Assembly: GCF_018861125.1 (NCBI RefSeq)
Contig: NZ_JAHKQN010000013.1
Span: forward strand, 598,599-662,598
Reading direction: 5' to 3'
Length of the DNA stretch: 64,000 nucleotides
From: Cellulophaga baltica
GTDB taxonomy: Bacteria > Bacteroidota > Bacteroidia > Flavobacteriales > Flavobacteriaceae
Shown: positions 53,934-62,300 of the stretch, in pieces
Position numbering within the stretch: position 1 is the stretch's first letter
Layout: every line of letters begins with the position of its first letter
Position numbers and translations under genes: made by a program
Notes under the pieces: generated by a model
The model's input: the letters and a program-made list of their open reading frames with translations, nothing else
Database searches by the model: none
What the model was told of the DNA's origin: nothing

Positions 53934-56123
53934 ATGTCGAAGAAAAAAAGAAGGTCTTCAAGTCAAAAAAAGAATGAAATTACTAAAGGTATTTTCACTG
54001 TACTTGAAAAAGAACCTAAAAAAAGTTTTAATTATAAAGAGATTGCCTCAAGGTTAAATATAGAAAATGCTAACGATCGTAATGATTTAATTAAAAGGTT
54101 AGTACAATTAAAAGAAAAAAGAAGAATTGTTGAAGAAACACCTGGCAAGTATAAAACTATAGTTTCTACACGTACATATCATACTGGTACTGTTGACTTG
54201 ACAAGTCGTGGTAATGCATATATTATTGTTGAAGGTTTAGATGATGATGTATTTATACCAGCAAATAAAATAAATAAAGCTTTTCATAAAGATACCGTTG
54301 AAGTTTACATTTACCCACGTAGAAAAGGTAAAAAACTTGAAGGTGAAGTAACTAAAATAGTAGAACGTTATAAAACAGCTTTCGTTGGTATTGTTGATAT
54401 GCAAAAAAGTTTTGCTTTTGTTCGTATCTCAGATTTTAGAATGTATACTGATTTTTTTATTAGTAAAGATAAAATCAATAATGCCGAAGATGGTGATAAG
54501 GTTATTGTAGAATTTAATGAATGGCCTGATAAAACAGATTCGCCTTACGGAACTATTACTCAGGTTTTAGGTAAACCTGGTGAACATAATACTGAAATTC
54601 ATTCTATTTTAGCAGAGTATGGTTTGCCATATGAATTTCCTGTTGAAGTAGAACAATTTGCAAATCAATTAGATACTGAAATAAAAGCAGAAGAAATTGC
54701 CAAACGTAGAGATATGCGTGAAACGCTAACTTTTACGATTGACCCTAAAGATGCGAAAGATTTTGATGATGCACTTTCATTTGTAGTTTTAGAAAATGGA
54801 AATTATGAAATAGGTGTTCATATTGCAGATGTTTCTCATTATTTAACGACTGATACTGTAATGGATGATGAAGCTTATGAACGAGCAACATCAGTTTATT
54901 TAGTTGATAGAGTGGTACCAATGTTACCTGAAGTTTTATCAAATAATGCCTGTTCATTACGACCTCATGAAGAAAAATATACATTTTCTGCAGTATTTGA
55001 AATTGATAAAAAAGCACATGTTATTAACCAGTGGTTTGGTAGAACTGTAATTAATTCAAATGAACGTTTTTCTTATGAAGAAGCGCAACACATTATTGAA
55101 AATAAAGAAAATACAATTCCTGAAGATGTTTCGATAAGAGGTAACGCTTATGAAGTTTCTAATGAAATTGTTGAAGCTACTTTAAAATTAGATGAACTAG
55201 CTAAAATTATGCGTTCTCGTAGAATGGGTGCTGGTGCAATATCTTTTGATAAAGTTGAAGTTCGTTTTAATTTAACACCACAAGGTGAACCTGAAAGTGT
55301 TTATTTTAAAGAATCTAAAGATGCTAACAAGCTTATTGAAGAGTTTATGCTTTTAGCTAACAGAAAAGTTGCAGAATTTATAGGAAAACAGAAACCTAAA
55401 AAGACTTTTGTTTATAGAATACATGATGAGCCTAATGAAGAAAAATTAATGGCCTTAAATGGTATTGTATCAAGATTTGGTCATAAACTAGACTTTAGAG
55501 ATAAAAAGACTATTAGCGCATCACTAAACCAGCTTTTAGAAGATGTAAAGGGTAAAGGTGAACAAAATATGGTGGACACTTTGGCGATACGTAGTATGAG
55601 TAAAGCAATTTATACTACCGATAATATTGGGCATTATGGTTTGGCTTTTGATTATTATACACATTTTACATCGCCAATTCGTAGGTATCCTGACGTTATG
55701 GTACACCGTTTATTACAACATTATTTAGATGGTGGTGAATCAGTTAAAGAAGATGTTTATGAAGAAAAATGTAAACATTCTTCTGATATGGAATCTTTAG
55801 CTGCAAATGCAGAACGTGATTCTATTAAATACATGCAAATTAAATTTATGGAAGATCACCAAGATAAAGAATTTGTTGGCGTAATTTCAGGAGTTACTGA
55901 GTGGGGTATTTACGTAGAGATTATTGAAAATAAATGCGAGGGAATGGTTCGTATTAGTGATATAAAAGGTGATTACTATACGTTTGATGAAAAGCAATAT
56001 GCCATAATTGGTGATAAAACAAAAACTGTTTATCAACTTGGTGATGAAGTAGTTGTAATGGTGAAGAATACAGATTTAGTTAAAAGGCATTTAGACTTTA
56101 CCTTGATAGGTGCAGCAGAATAG
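53934..56123 (+). CDS. rnr: Ribonuclease R
   Basis: 729 residues. An N-terminal winged helix (about 15-70, GIFTVLEKEPKKSFNYKEI), cold-shock domains (about 75-215), the RNB catalytic domain (about 260-590, TIDPKDAKDFDDALSF with the metal Asp residues) and a C-terminal S1 domain (about 640-725, VGVISGVTEWGIYVEI) follow the RNase R order. It degrades structured RNA 3' to 5'. The N-terminus is basic (KKKRRSSSQKK). It appears to be monocistronic, with an AT-rich gap upstream. Confidence 0.97.
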   Translation: MSKKKRRSSSQKKNEITKGIFTVLEKEPKKSFNYKEIASRLNIENANDRNDLIKRLVQLKEKRRIVEETPGKYKTIVSTRTYHTGTVDLTSRGNAYIIVEGLDDDVFIPANKINKAFHKDTVEVYIYPRRKGKKLEGEVTKIVERYKTAFVGIVDMQKSFAFVRISDFRMYTDFFISKDKINNAEDGDKVIVEFNEWPDKTDSPYGTITQVLGKPGEHNTEIHSILAEYGLPYEFPVEVEQFANQLDTEIKAEEIAKRRDMRETLTFTIDPKDAKDFDDALSFVVLENGNYEIGVHIADVSHYLTTDTVMDDEAYERATSVYLVDRVVPMLPEVLSNNACSLRPHEEKYTFSAVFEIDKKAHVINQWFGRTVINSNERFSYEEAQHIIENKENTIPEDVSIRGNAYEVSNEIVEATLKLDELAKIMRSRRMGAGAISFDKVEVRFNLTPQGEPESVYFKESKDANKLIEEFMLLANRKVAEFIGKQKPKKTFVYRIHDEPNEEKLMALNGIVSRFGHKLDFRDKKTISASLNQLLEDVKGKGEQNMVDTLAIRSMSKAIYTTDNIGHYGLAFDYYTHFTSPIRRYPDVMVHRLLQHYLDGGESVKEDVYEEKCKHSSDMESLAANAERDSIKYMQIKFMEDHQDKEFVGVISGVTEWGIYVEIIENKCEGMVRISDIKGDYYTFDEKQYAIIGDKTKTVYQLGDEVVVMVKNTDLVKRHLDFTLIGAAE

Positions 56124-56188
56124 GTTATTTTTGTAATTTGGAATAGAATTTGTTTACTAATGATTAGAATTATCATAAAACAAAAAAA

Positions 56189-56878
56189 ATGAAACAATTT
56201 TATATATCAATTTTCTTAATTATTTCTCTTGTAACAAATATACAAGGGCAAGAAGAAGAAGATATATTAATACCTCTTGATAAATTTACATCTATTAAAG
56301 CTTTTGATGGTATATCAATAAACTTAATAAAATCGGATATTAACAAAGCAATTATTAAAGGTGAAAACACCAAAAAAGTTGCCATTGTTGAAAAAGATGG
56401 ATTATTAAAAATACGTATGGAAATCACTAAAATGTTTAGTGGTTATAAGACTTTTGTTGATTTATATTATACAGATGAATTAATTACTATTGATGTAAAT
56501 GAAGATGCTAAAATTACCAACCAAGAAGTTATTACACAAAAACTACTAGAACTTAAAGCTCAAGAAGGTGGTGAATTAGTTATTTCTACTCAAGTAGATC
56601 AATTACTTATTAAAACCGTTACTGGTGGAATTATTACAACTACTGGTTTTTCAAAAAACCAAGATGTAATGATTAATACTGGTGGTGTTTACCATGGTAA
56701 AGACTTTAAAACTTATTTTACTACAGTAAATGTAAATGCTGGTTCAAGTGCTGAAATTTACGCTGTTGATTATGCTAAAGTTAGCGTAAAAGCTGGTGGT
56801 GAAGTTCAAGTTTACGGCAATCCTGAAAAAATGGATGAGAAAAAAGTTTTTGGTGGAACCATAACAAGAGTAGAATAA
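56189..56878 (+). CDS. DUF2807 (GIN-domain) exported protein
   Basis: 229 residues with a signal peptide ending near IQGQ. The repeated short beta strands with Gly/Val/Thr runs (QVDQLLIKTVTGGIITTTG, VSVKAGGEVQVYGNPEKM) fit the DUF2807/GIN domain, a right-handed beta-helix called a putative adhesin head. Its function is unknown. The start is 65 bp after rnr; the LysE-type gene follows at 35 bp. Confidence 0.85.
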   Translation: MKQFYISIFLIISLVTNIQGQEEEDILIPLDKFTSIKAFDGISINLIKSDINKAIIKGENTKKVAIVEKDGLLKIRMEITKMFSGYKTFVDLYYTDELITIDVNEDAKITNQEVITQKLLELKAQEGGELVISTQVDQLLIKTVTGGIITTTGFSKNQDVMINTGGVYHGKDFKTYFTTVNVNAGSSAEIYAVDYAKVSVKAGGEVQVYGNPEKMDEKKVFGGTITRVE

Positions 56879-56913
56879 TAACTAGAATGTAAATAATTTA
56901 GATCTACATTATT

Positions 56914-57591
56914 ATGTTAGAAGATATTCAGGCAGCAATTCCATTAGGCTTTTTTTTAAGTTTTATGATTGGGCCTGTTTTTTTTGTCCTTTTAGAAACT
57001 AGTGCTACTAAAGGCTTTAGAGCGGCTTTATGTTTTGATATTGGTGTAATTTTAGCCGATATAATATTTATTACAGTTGCTTATTTTAGTAGTTTTCAAC
57101 TCCTTGAAAATTTAAGTAATGAACCAGGTTTGTATGTATTTGGTGGTGTAATTTTACTTATTTATGGGGCTGTAACTTTTAAAATTAAAAAAGTAAAATT
57201 ACGTGATGACGATGTAAAGGTTACAAGTGGCCATTATTTAAGCTTATTTGTAAAAGGTTTTCTTTTAAATTTTATAAATATTGGTGTTCTAGTTTTCTGG
57301 TTAGGTATTATCATAATTGTTGGTCCTAGTCTTGATAATAACAATGAGCGTATTGTAGTATTTTTTGGTGCTATGTTAGGCGCTTATTTTATCACAGATT
57401 TATTTAAAATTTTACTTGCTAAACAATTGCGAAAAAAATTAACTCCCAAACGTATTTTTTTAGTGAAAAGAAGTTTAGGTGTTATATTAATTATTTGCGG
57501 TATTGTATTAATTACAAAAGGCTTTTTACCGAAAGATAAAATGAATATTGAAAAGGGTATTGAATTAATAAGAGAATCAGAAAATAAGTAG
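56914..57591 (+). CDS. LysE/RhtB-family exporter
   Basis: 225 residues, six predicted membrane helices as in LysE-type exporters. The start IPLGFFLSFMIGPVFFVLLETSATKG is the family signature (P-x-GP-x-F). It exports an amino acid or related compound; the substrate cannot be read. A strong terminator follows at 57600. Confidence 0.9.
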   Translation: MLEDIQAAIPLGFFLSFMIGPVFFVLLETSATKGFRAALCFDIGVILADIIFITVAYFSSFQLLENLSNEPGLYVFGGVILLIYGAVTFKIKKVKLRDDDVKVTSGHYLSLFVKGFLLNFINIGVLVFWLGIIIIVGPSLDNNNERIVVFFGAMLGAYFITDLFKILLAKQLRKKLTPKRIFLVKRSLGVILIICGIVLITKGFLPKDKMNIEKGIELIRESENK

Positions 57592-57599
57592 TAAAATAA

Positions 57600-57631
57600 A
57601 AAAACCTTTATCAATTAAGATAAAGGTTTTT
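57600..57631. terminator. Bidirectional terminator between LysE gene and tRNA-Cys
   Basis: AAAAACCTTTATC (57600-57612), 6-base loop, GATAAAGGTTTTT (57619-57631). On the minus strand it begins 2 bases after the tRNA 3' end. Confidence 0.95.
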
Positions 57632-57632
57632 G

Positions 57633-57703
57633 AGGCATCGAGCGGATTCGAACCGCTGTACAAGCTTTTGCAGAGCTCTGCCTAGCCACTCGGCCACAAT
57701 GCC
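57633..57703 (-). tRNA. tRNA-Cys (GCA)
   Basis: 71 nt without encoded CCA. Acceptor GGCATTG/CGATGCC, D-stem GCC/GGC, anticodon loop CTGCAAA with GCA, T-arm AGCGG/CCGCT with TTCGAAT, discriminator U73 as expected for Cys. All stems are complete. A terminator follows at once. A second, aberrant Cys-like gene lies 104 bp upstream on the same strand. Confidence 0.95.
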
Positions 57704-57761
57704 AAATTTTAAGACTGCAAATTTAATAAAAATAAATATTCTAACTACACTTAATTAGAAA

Positions 57762-57797
57762 TAAAAAATCCCTTTTATAATAAAAATCATTAAAAGG
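57762..57797 (-). terminator. Weak terminator after the aberrant tRNA-Cys
   Basis: On the minus strand CCTTTTA, 13-base loop, TAAAAGG, then ATTTTTTAT. It lies 11 bases beyond the tRNA 3' end. Confidence 0.6.
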
Positions 57798-57807
57798 TTT
57801 TGTTTTG

Positions 57808-57879
57808 AGGCATCGAGTGGACTCGAACCACTATAAAAGTTCTTGCGGAACTTTGTTTATCCAATTCAACCACAATGCC
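57808..57879 (-). tRNA. tRNA-Cys-like gene with abnormal anticodon loop
   Basis: 72 nt. The acceptor stem is identical to that of the normal tRNA-Cys (GGCATTG/CGATGCC, U73). D-stem GTT/AAC, anticodon stem AAGTT/AACTT and T-arm AGTGG/CCACT all pair, and the T-loop is TTCGAGT. The seven-base loop reads CCGCAAG: GCA at 34-36, but C at 33 where U is nearly universal, and C32 can pair with G38. This would leave a five-base loop on a longer stem. Compensatory stem changes argue against simple decay. It may be a variant Cys tRNA or a tRNA used outside decoding. Confidence 0.7.
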
Positions 57880-57937
57880 ATAATTACTTGTAAATTTCGT
57901 ACTTATAAATATTATTTAAAAATTTGATATAAGTACG

Positions 57938-58294
57938 TTATCGAGTTATTTGTAAGTTTATCGAAACCATTTCAACATCACCATTTATAGGTGGATTTAT
58001 TTTAGAAACTGTTACTTCAGCTGTATTCACGGTTGGGCATTCTACTAAAATACGATCTAAAATACGTTTAGCTACATGTTCTAATAGTTTAGATTTAATG
58101 GCCATTTCTTCTTTAACAATATGGTTGATTAATACATAATCAACCGTATCTTTTAATTGATCAGAAACTGATGGTTTTGATAAATCAGCTAAAACTTCAA
58201 CATCAACCCTATAATCACTACCATTTACACTCTCTTCTTTTAAACAACCGTGGTAGGCGTAAACTCTAATATTACTAACTTTTATTTTTCCCAT
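57938..58294 (-). CDS. folB: Dihydroneopterin aldolase
   Basis: 118 residues, full FolB length. Motifs: VYAYHGCLKEE (substrate pocket), DTVDYVLINHIVKEEM with the active Tyr, and LLEHVAKRILDRIL with the Glu-His pair; the catalytic Lys lies in VSKINPPI. It makes 6-hydroxymethyl-7,8-dihydropterin in folate synthesis. Its promoter probably is the TAACTTTG box at 58313-58320. No folate partner is adjacent. Confidence 0.94.
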   Translation of the reverse strand: MGKIKVSNIRVYAYHGCLKEESVNGSDYRVDVEVLADLSKPSVSDQLKDTVDYVLINHIVKEEMAIKSKLLEHVAKRILDRILVECPTVNTAEVTVSKINPPINGDVEMVSINLQITR

Positions 58295-58312
58295 TACATA
58301 TATTAAGAACTA

Positions 58313-58320
58313 CAAAGTTA
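58313..58320 (-). promoter_or_regulatory. Candidate -7 box of folB
   Basis: On the minus strand TAACTTTG, an exact TAnnTTTG match, 18 bases before the folB ATG, in the short gap after the PorP gene. Confidence 0.45.
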
Positions 58321-58332
58321 TCATTAAGAATT

Positions 58333-59280
58333 TTAATATGTACACCTACAATTACTTAATCCTTGGAATAAATCAACACCTAAAGTAACAACGTGTGTTC
58401 CTGTGCTATAATTTAAAATTTCATTTAATATTACTTGGTATGAATATCCGAAGTAAAAATTATTCTTTTTAAGTCCTACAATTGGTGCAACGTATAAGGG
58501 TTTACCTATTTGATCGTTTAAGAAACGGTATGTAACACCTGCATAATAATAATCTTCAAAATCATAAAAACGGAATTTTAAATTAAAATCTGTTTCTGAT
58601 CTACCATCACTTTCAAATATTTTATATAAGACTGATGGTTCAATTTCTAAATCGCTACGCTTGTTTTTTCTAAACCTGTAACCTGTATACACATAATAAT
58701 TTCTAAGTGCATTTGGTTCGAAAGTTTCATTAAAACTAGTTAAATCTTTATCTAATAAATTTGATAAGTTTAAACTAAAGTAAAATTTATCTTTTCTATA
58801 TAATATACCAACATCAAAATTGTGGTTACTTGTAGATCTATCGTCAGTTACTGATGGATCACCACCTGCATCTATAAATTCTTGAATATCAATTCTAAAT
58901 TGATTAAAGTTATACGATAAACCAAAAGATAAAAATTCATCTTCATAACGGTCTAAAGTTAAATGATGTGCAAATGAAAGTCTTGCACCTTGTTGTTTAG
59001 TATATCCATTTCTATCATTGTATAAAAAAATACCGACCCCAGATCTGTTACCAAGTCTCATATCTGCTGCTAATGATTGGGTATCAGGTGCATCTTCAAT
59101 TCCGACCCATTGGGTAAGTCCGTTAACACGAATTTTTACGTGGTCACCAATACCTGCATATGTTGGTGATAATACGAAAGGGTTATCTGCTAAATATTGA
59201 GATAATTGGGGTGAATTTAGTTCTTGCCCTTTTGCAATTGTACACAGTAATAGTGTAAGAGTTATTATTATATTCTTCAT
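58333..59280 (-). CDS. PorP/SprF-family type IX secretion outer-membrane protein
   Basis: 315 residues with a signal peptide (to AKGQ). The mature start SPQLSQYLADNPFVLSPTYAG and the GVGIFLYNDRNGYTKQQG segment are diagnostic of the PorP/SprF family, a barrel of the type IX secretion system. In this phylum such genes pair with a preceding large substrate bearing a type B (CHU_C) sorting domain and are thought to anchor it. The giant gene is 23 bp upstream, which fits exactly. Confidence 0.95.
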   Translation of the reverse strand: MKNIIITLTLLLCTIAKGQELNSPQLSQYLADNPFVLSPTYAGIGDHVKIRVNGLTQWVGIEDAPDTQSLAADMRLGNRSGVGIFLYNDRNGYTKQQGARLSFAHHLTLDRYEDEFLSFGLSYNFNQFRIDIQEFIDAGGDPSVTDDRSTSNHNFDVGILYRKDKFYFSLNLSNLLDKDLTSFNETFEPNALRNYYVYTGYRFRKNKRSDLEIEPSVLYKIFESDGRSETDFNLKFRFYDFEDYYYAGVTYRFLNDQIGKPLYVAPIVGLKKNNFYFGYSYQVILNEILNYSTGTHVVTLGVDLFQGLSNCRCTY

Positions 59281-59303
59281 TAGTAAGTAGGTTACGATTT
59301 AGT

Positions 59304-62300
59304 TTATCTATATAATGTGAAATTTCCAACAAATTCTCTTTCATCACTCTCTCCTCTAAGTTTAATTACATACCAGTAATCACCTGTAGGAAGTTCTGAA
59401 TTTTGGTAAATACCATTCCATCCTTTATCATTTTCTCCCATTCGATATAGCTCTCTACCATAACGATCGAAAATAATTGTTAGTATATTTGGGAAGCCTT
59501 CTGTGTTCTCTGGTGTCCAAAATTCATTGTTTCCATCGCCATCAGGTGTAAAGAAATTAGGAATTTCGATATCTATGAATTCCATTTCAATAGAACTTAT
59601 AGCTTCACAACCATTTTCATCAACTACTGTAACTGTATAAGTACCAGATCTGTTAATGTAAATTGTATTGTCATTACCATTACTAACACCATTAAAATAA
59701 TAGATGTATTCTTCTTTACCACCATCGGCTATTGCTGTAATTTCATTGATATTATTATTTTGTAATTCTAGCGTAAGTGTTTCAAAATCTTCAATAGTGA
59801 ATGGTATAAGTTCTACACAACCATTTAATGATGTAATTAAAGTATGCTCACCAGGTGCTATGTTTGTAAAATTAGGTTCTAATCTTGCATCAGATGAATT
59901 TTCATCATCTAATTGATAGATTACCATACCATCAACTGATGCATCTTCTAAAACAACGTTTAATGAATTATTAGGTGTATCTCCAGTACATTCATAAATT
60001 GGTGTAACTGTTGCTTTAATATTTACACCTGAATCAATAGTAATTTCAATTTCAGTTTCACAACCCAAATCGTCAATTACATAAATTGTATGAATACCTG
60101 ATGCAAAACCTGAATATGTTACTTGATCTAGTACATAACTTGTATTTTCTAATCGTGTGCTATATGGAGCAACACCACCAGTAATTTCTAAATCAACTAT
60201 TCCATCTTCTTCACCTAAACAAGTTTCACCAGTTGTGATAGCATCAATATTAATTTCTGTAGATGCTTCAATAATATACTCAGTTTGAATAAAGCAACCA
60301 TTCATATCTTGTGCAATTACAGTATATATACCAGGCTCTAAATCTGTAAATGAATTTTCATCATCAAATTGTGCAAGGTTAGGTGAAATTGCATATTGAT
60401 AATTACCAGATCCACCACTTAATGAAACTGTGATATAGCCATTATCATCACCAGCACAAATTACGGCTGAATAATCATCAGTATATGCTAATGGTGTTGG
60501 TTCTATAATTTCAATTACCGTAGTTATTTCTTCACAATCTTCACTAATTATTCTAATATAATATTCACCAGCTGAAAGATTATTAAAGGTACCATTGGTA
60601 TTCGTTTCTAAAGGAGTTGTACTAGTTGCACTATCTAGTAATTCATATTCATAATTACCTAAACCGCCGGCAGCTCTAATACTTATAATTGCTGTATTAT
60701 CTCCATTACAATTAATTGTTGCAGCAGAAGTGTCAATATCATATGTTATTGGTGGTACTTCGTCAACCACTATTTCATTTGATAATGTAGATATACAATT
60801 AAAAGAATCTTGAACATAATATCTATAAGTACCTGCACCAGAATTACCTGAAGGAAGTGAATTAAATTCATGTTCATTTCCATTATTAAAAGCGAAGAAA
60901 TTAGTACCATCAATACTATAACTATATGGCGCTGTACCTCCATTTGCAGTTAATAATAATTCTACATCATTAACACATGAAATATCTTGTGTTAAAGTCA
61001 ATGAACCAAAAACATCAACAGGATCTGAGATAGTAGCAATTGGAGTTTCACCAAAACAGCTAACATCATCAGAAACAGTAATACTATATTTACCAGAGAA
61101 TAAACCAGTAAATGTATCAGAACTTTGTGCTACTGATGTTGTTATTATTGTTGTACCAGAAGCATCATAAGTATTTAATTGATATTTTAAAGTACCTAAT
61201 CCACCAGATGTAACTGTTGCGGTTACAAAACCAGTATTATCACCATAACATTCTAATTGTATATCAGCAGATATAGTTGCTGTGATAGGTGTTGGTTCAA
61301 TTAATTCTATTGAATAATCTGTATTCATACATCCTAGAGCATCGGTAATTGTAACATTGTAATCACCAGCACTTAAATCTTGGAATAAGTATGCACTTAC
61401 ATCAGCTTCTGTTTGTGTGAATGTTGCCGATGTTATTGTAATAGTATACGGAGCTTCACCACCAGTAGGGTCAACTAAAATACTTCCTTTATTATTATCA
61501 CAAGTAACATTAGATTGTTCACTAACAGTTGCAGTTATTTCAAATTCAGGAGCATTAATAATTACTACATTAGAAGCATCTGTACAGAATGTGCTTGTTG
61601 TATCAGTTTCAGTAATTTCTACATAATAACCACCACCTTCTAAATTATCTATAATTAAAGGCGTATTTGTATTTCCTGTTTGTAATGTTCCTATTGCTGT
61701 ACCATCCGCAGAATATAATTGATAATTATATCCGCCAGTATATCCGTCAATAGTTACATTAAAGCTACCCGCATCAATACCATCATTTAAACATTCTTCA
61801 TCAGTAATTTTTGTTGCAGTAACTTCAATTTCTTTAGGATCTTTTACTTCATGTATTGTAGTAACAAAACATCCTGTATCATTATTTGTAACAGTTACTA
61901 TATAATTTCCTATTCCTAAACCAGTAAATGCTTGAGAATTTATACTAGAATTGAATGTTTGATTATACCCATTTGTACTCGTAACTGTATATGTTAAATT
62001 TGGTGTTGCAGTAACAGGATTAATAGTAATTCCTACAATAATATCTTCATCATCAGCATTACAAGTAACCGTATTAACAATACTCACCGTAGGATCAGAT
62101 ATTGCTACAAAAGGATCAATTGTAGTTGTTGTGAAATTTGTACAACCCATATCGTCGTAAACAGTAATGGTATAATTTCCACCTGATAAATTTGTTTCAG
62201 TGTATGTTGTATTAGCACCATCTTGAACAACTGTTGAGGTTGTCGTATTTTCAAATACATAACGTACATAATTTCCAGAACCACCAGTTGCCAATCCTGT

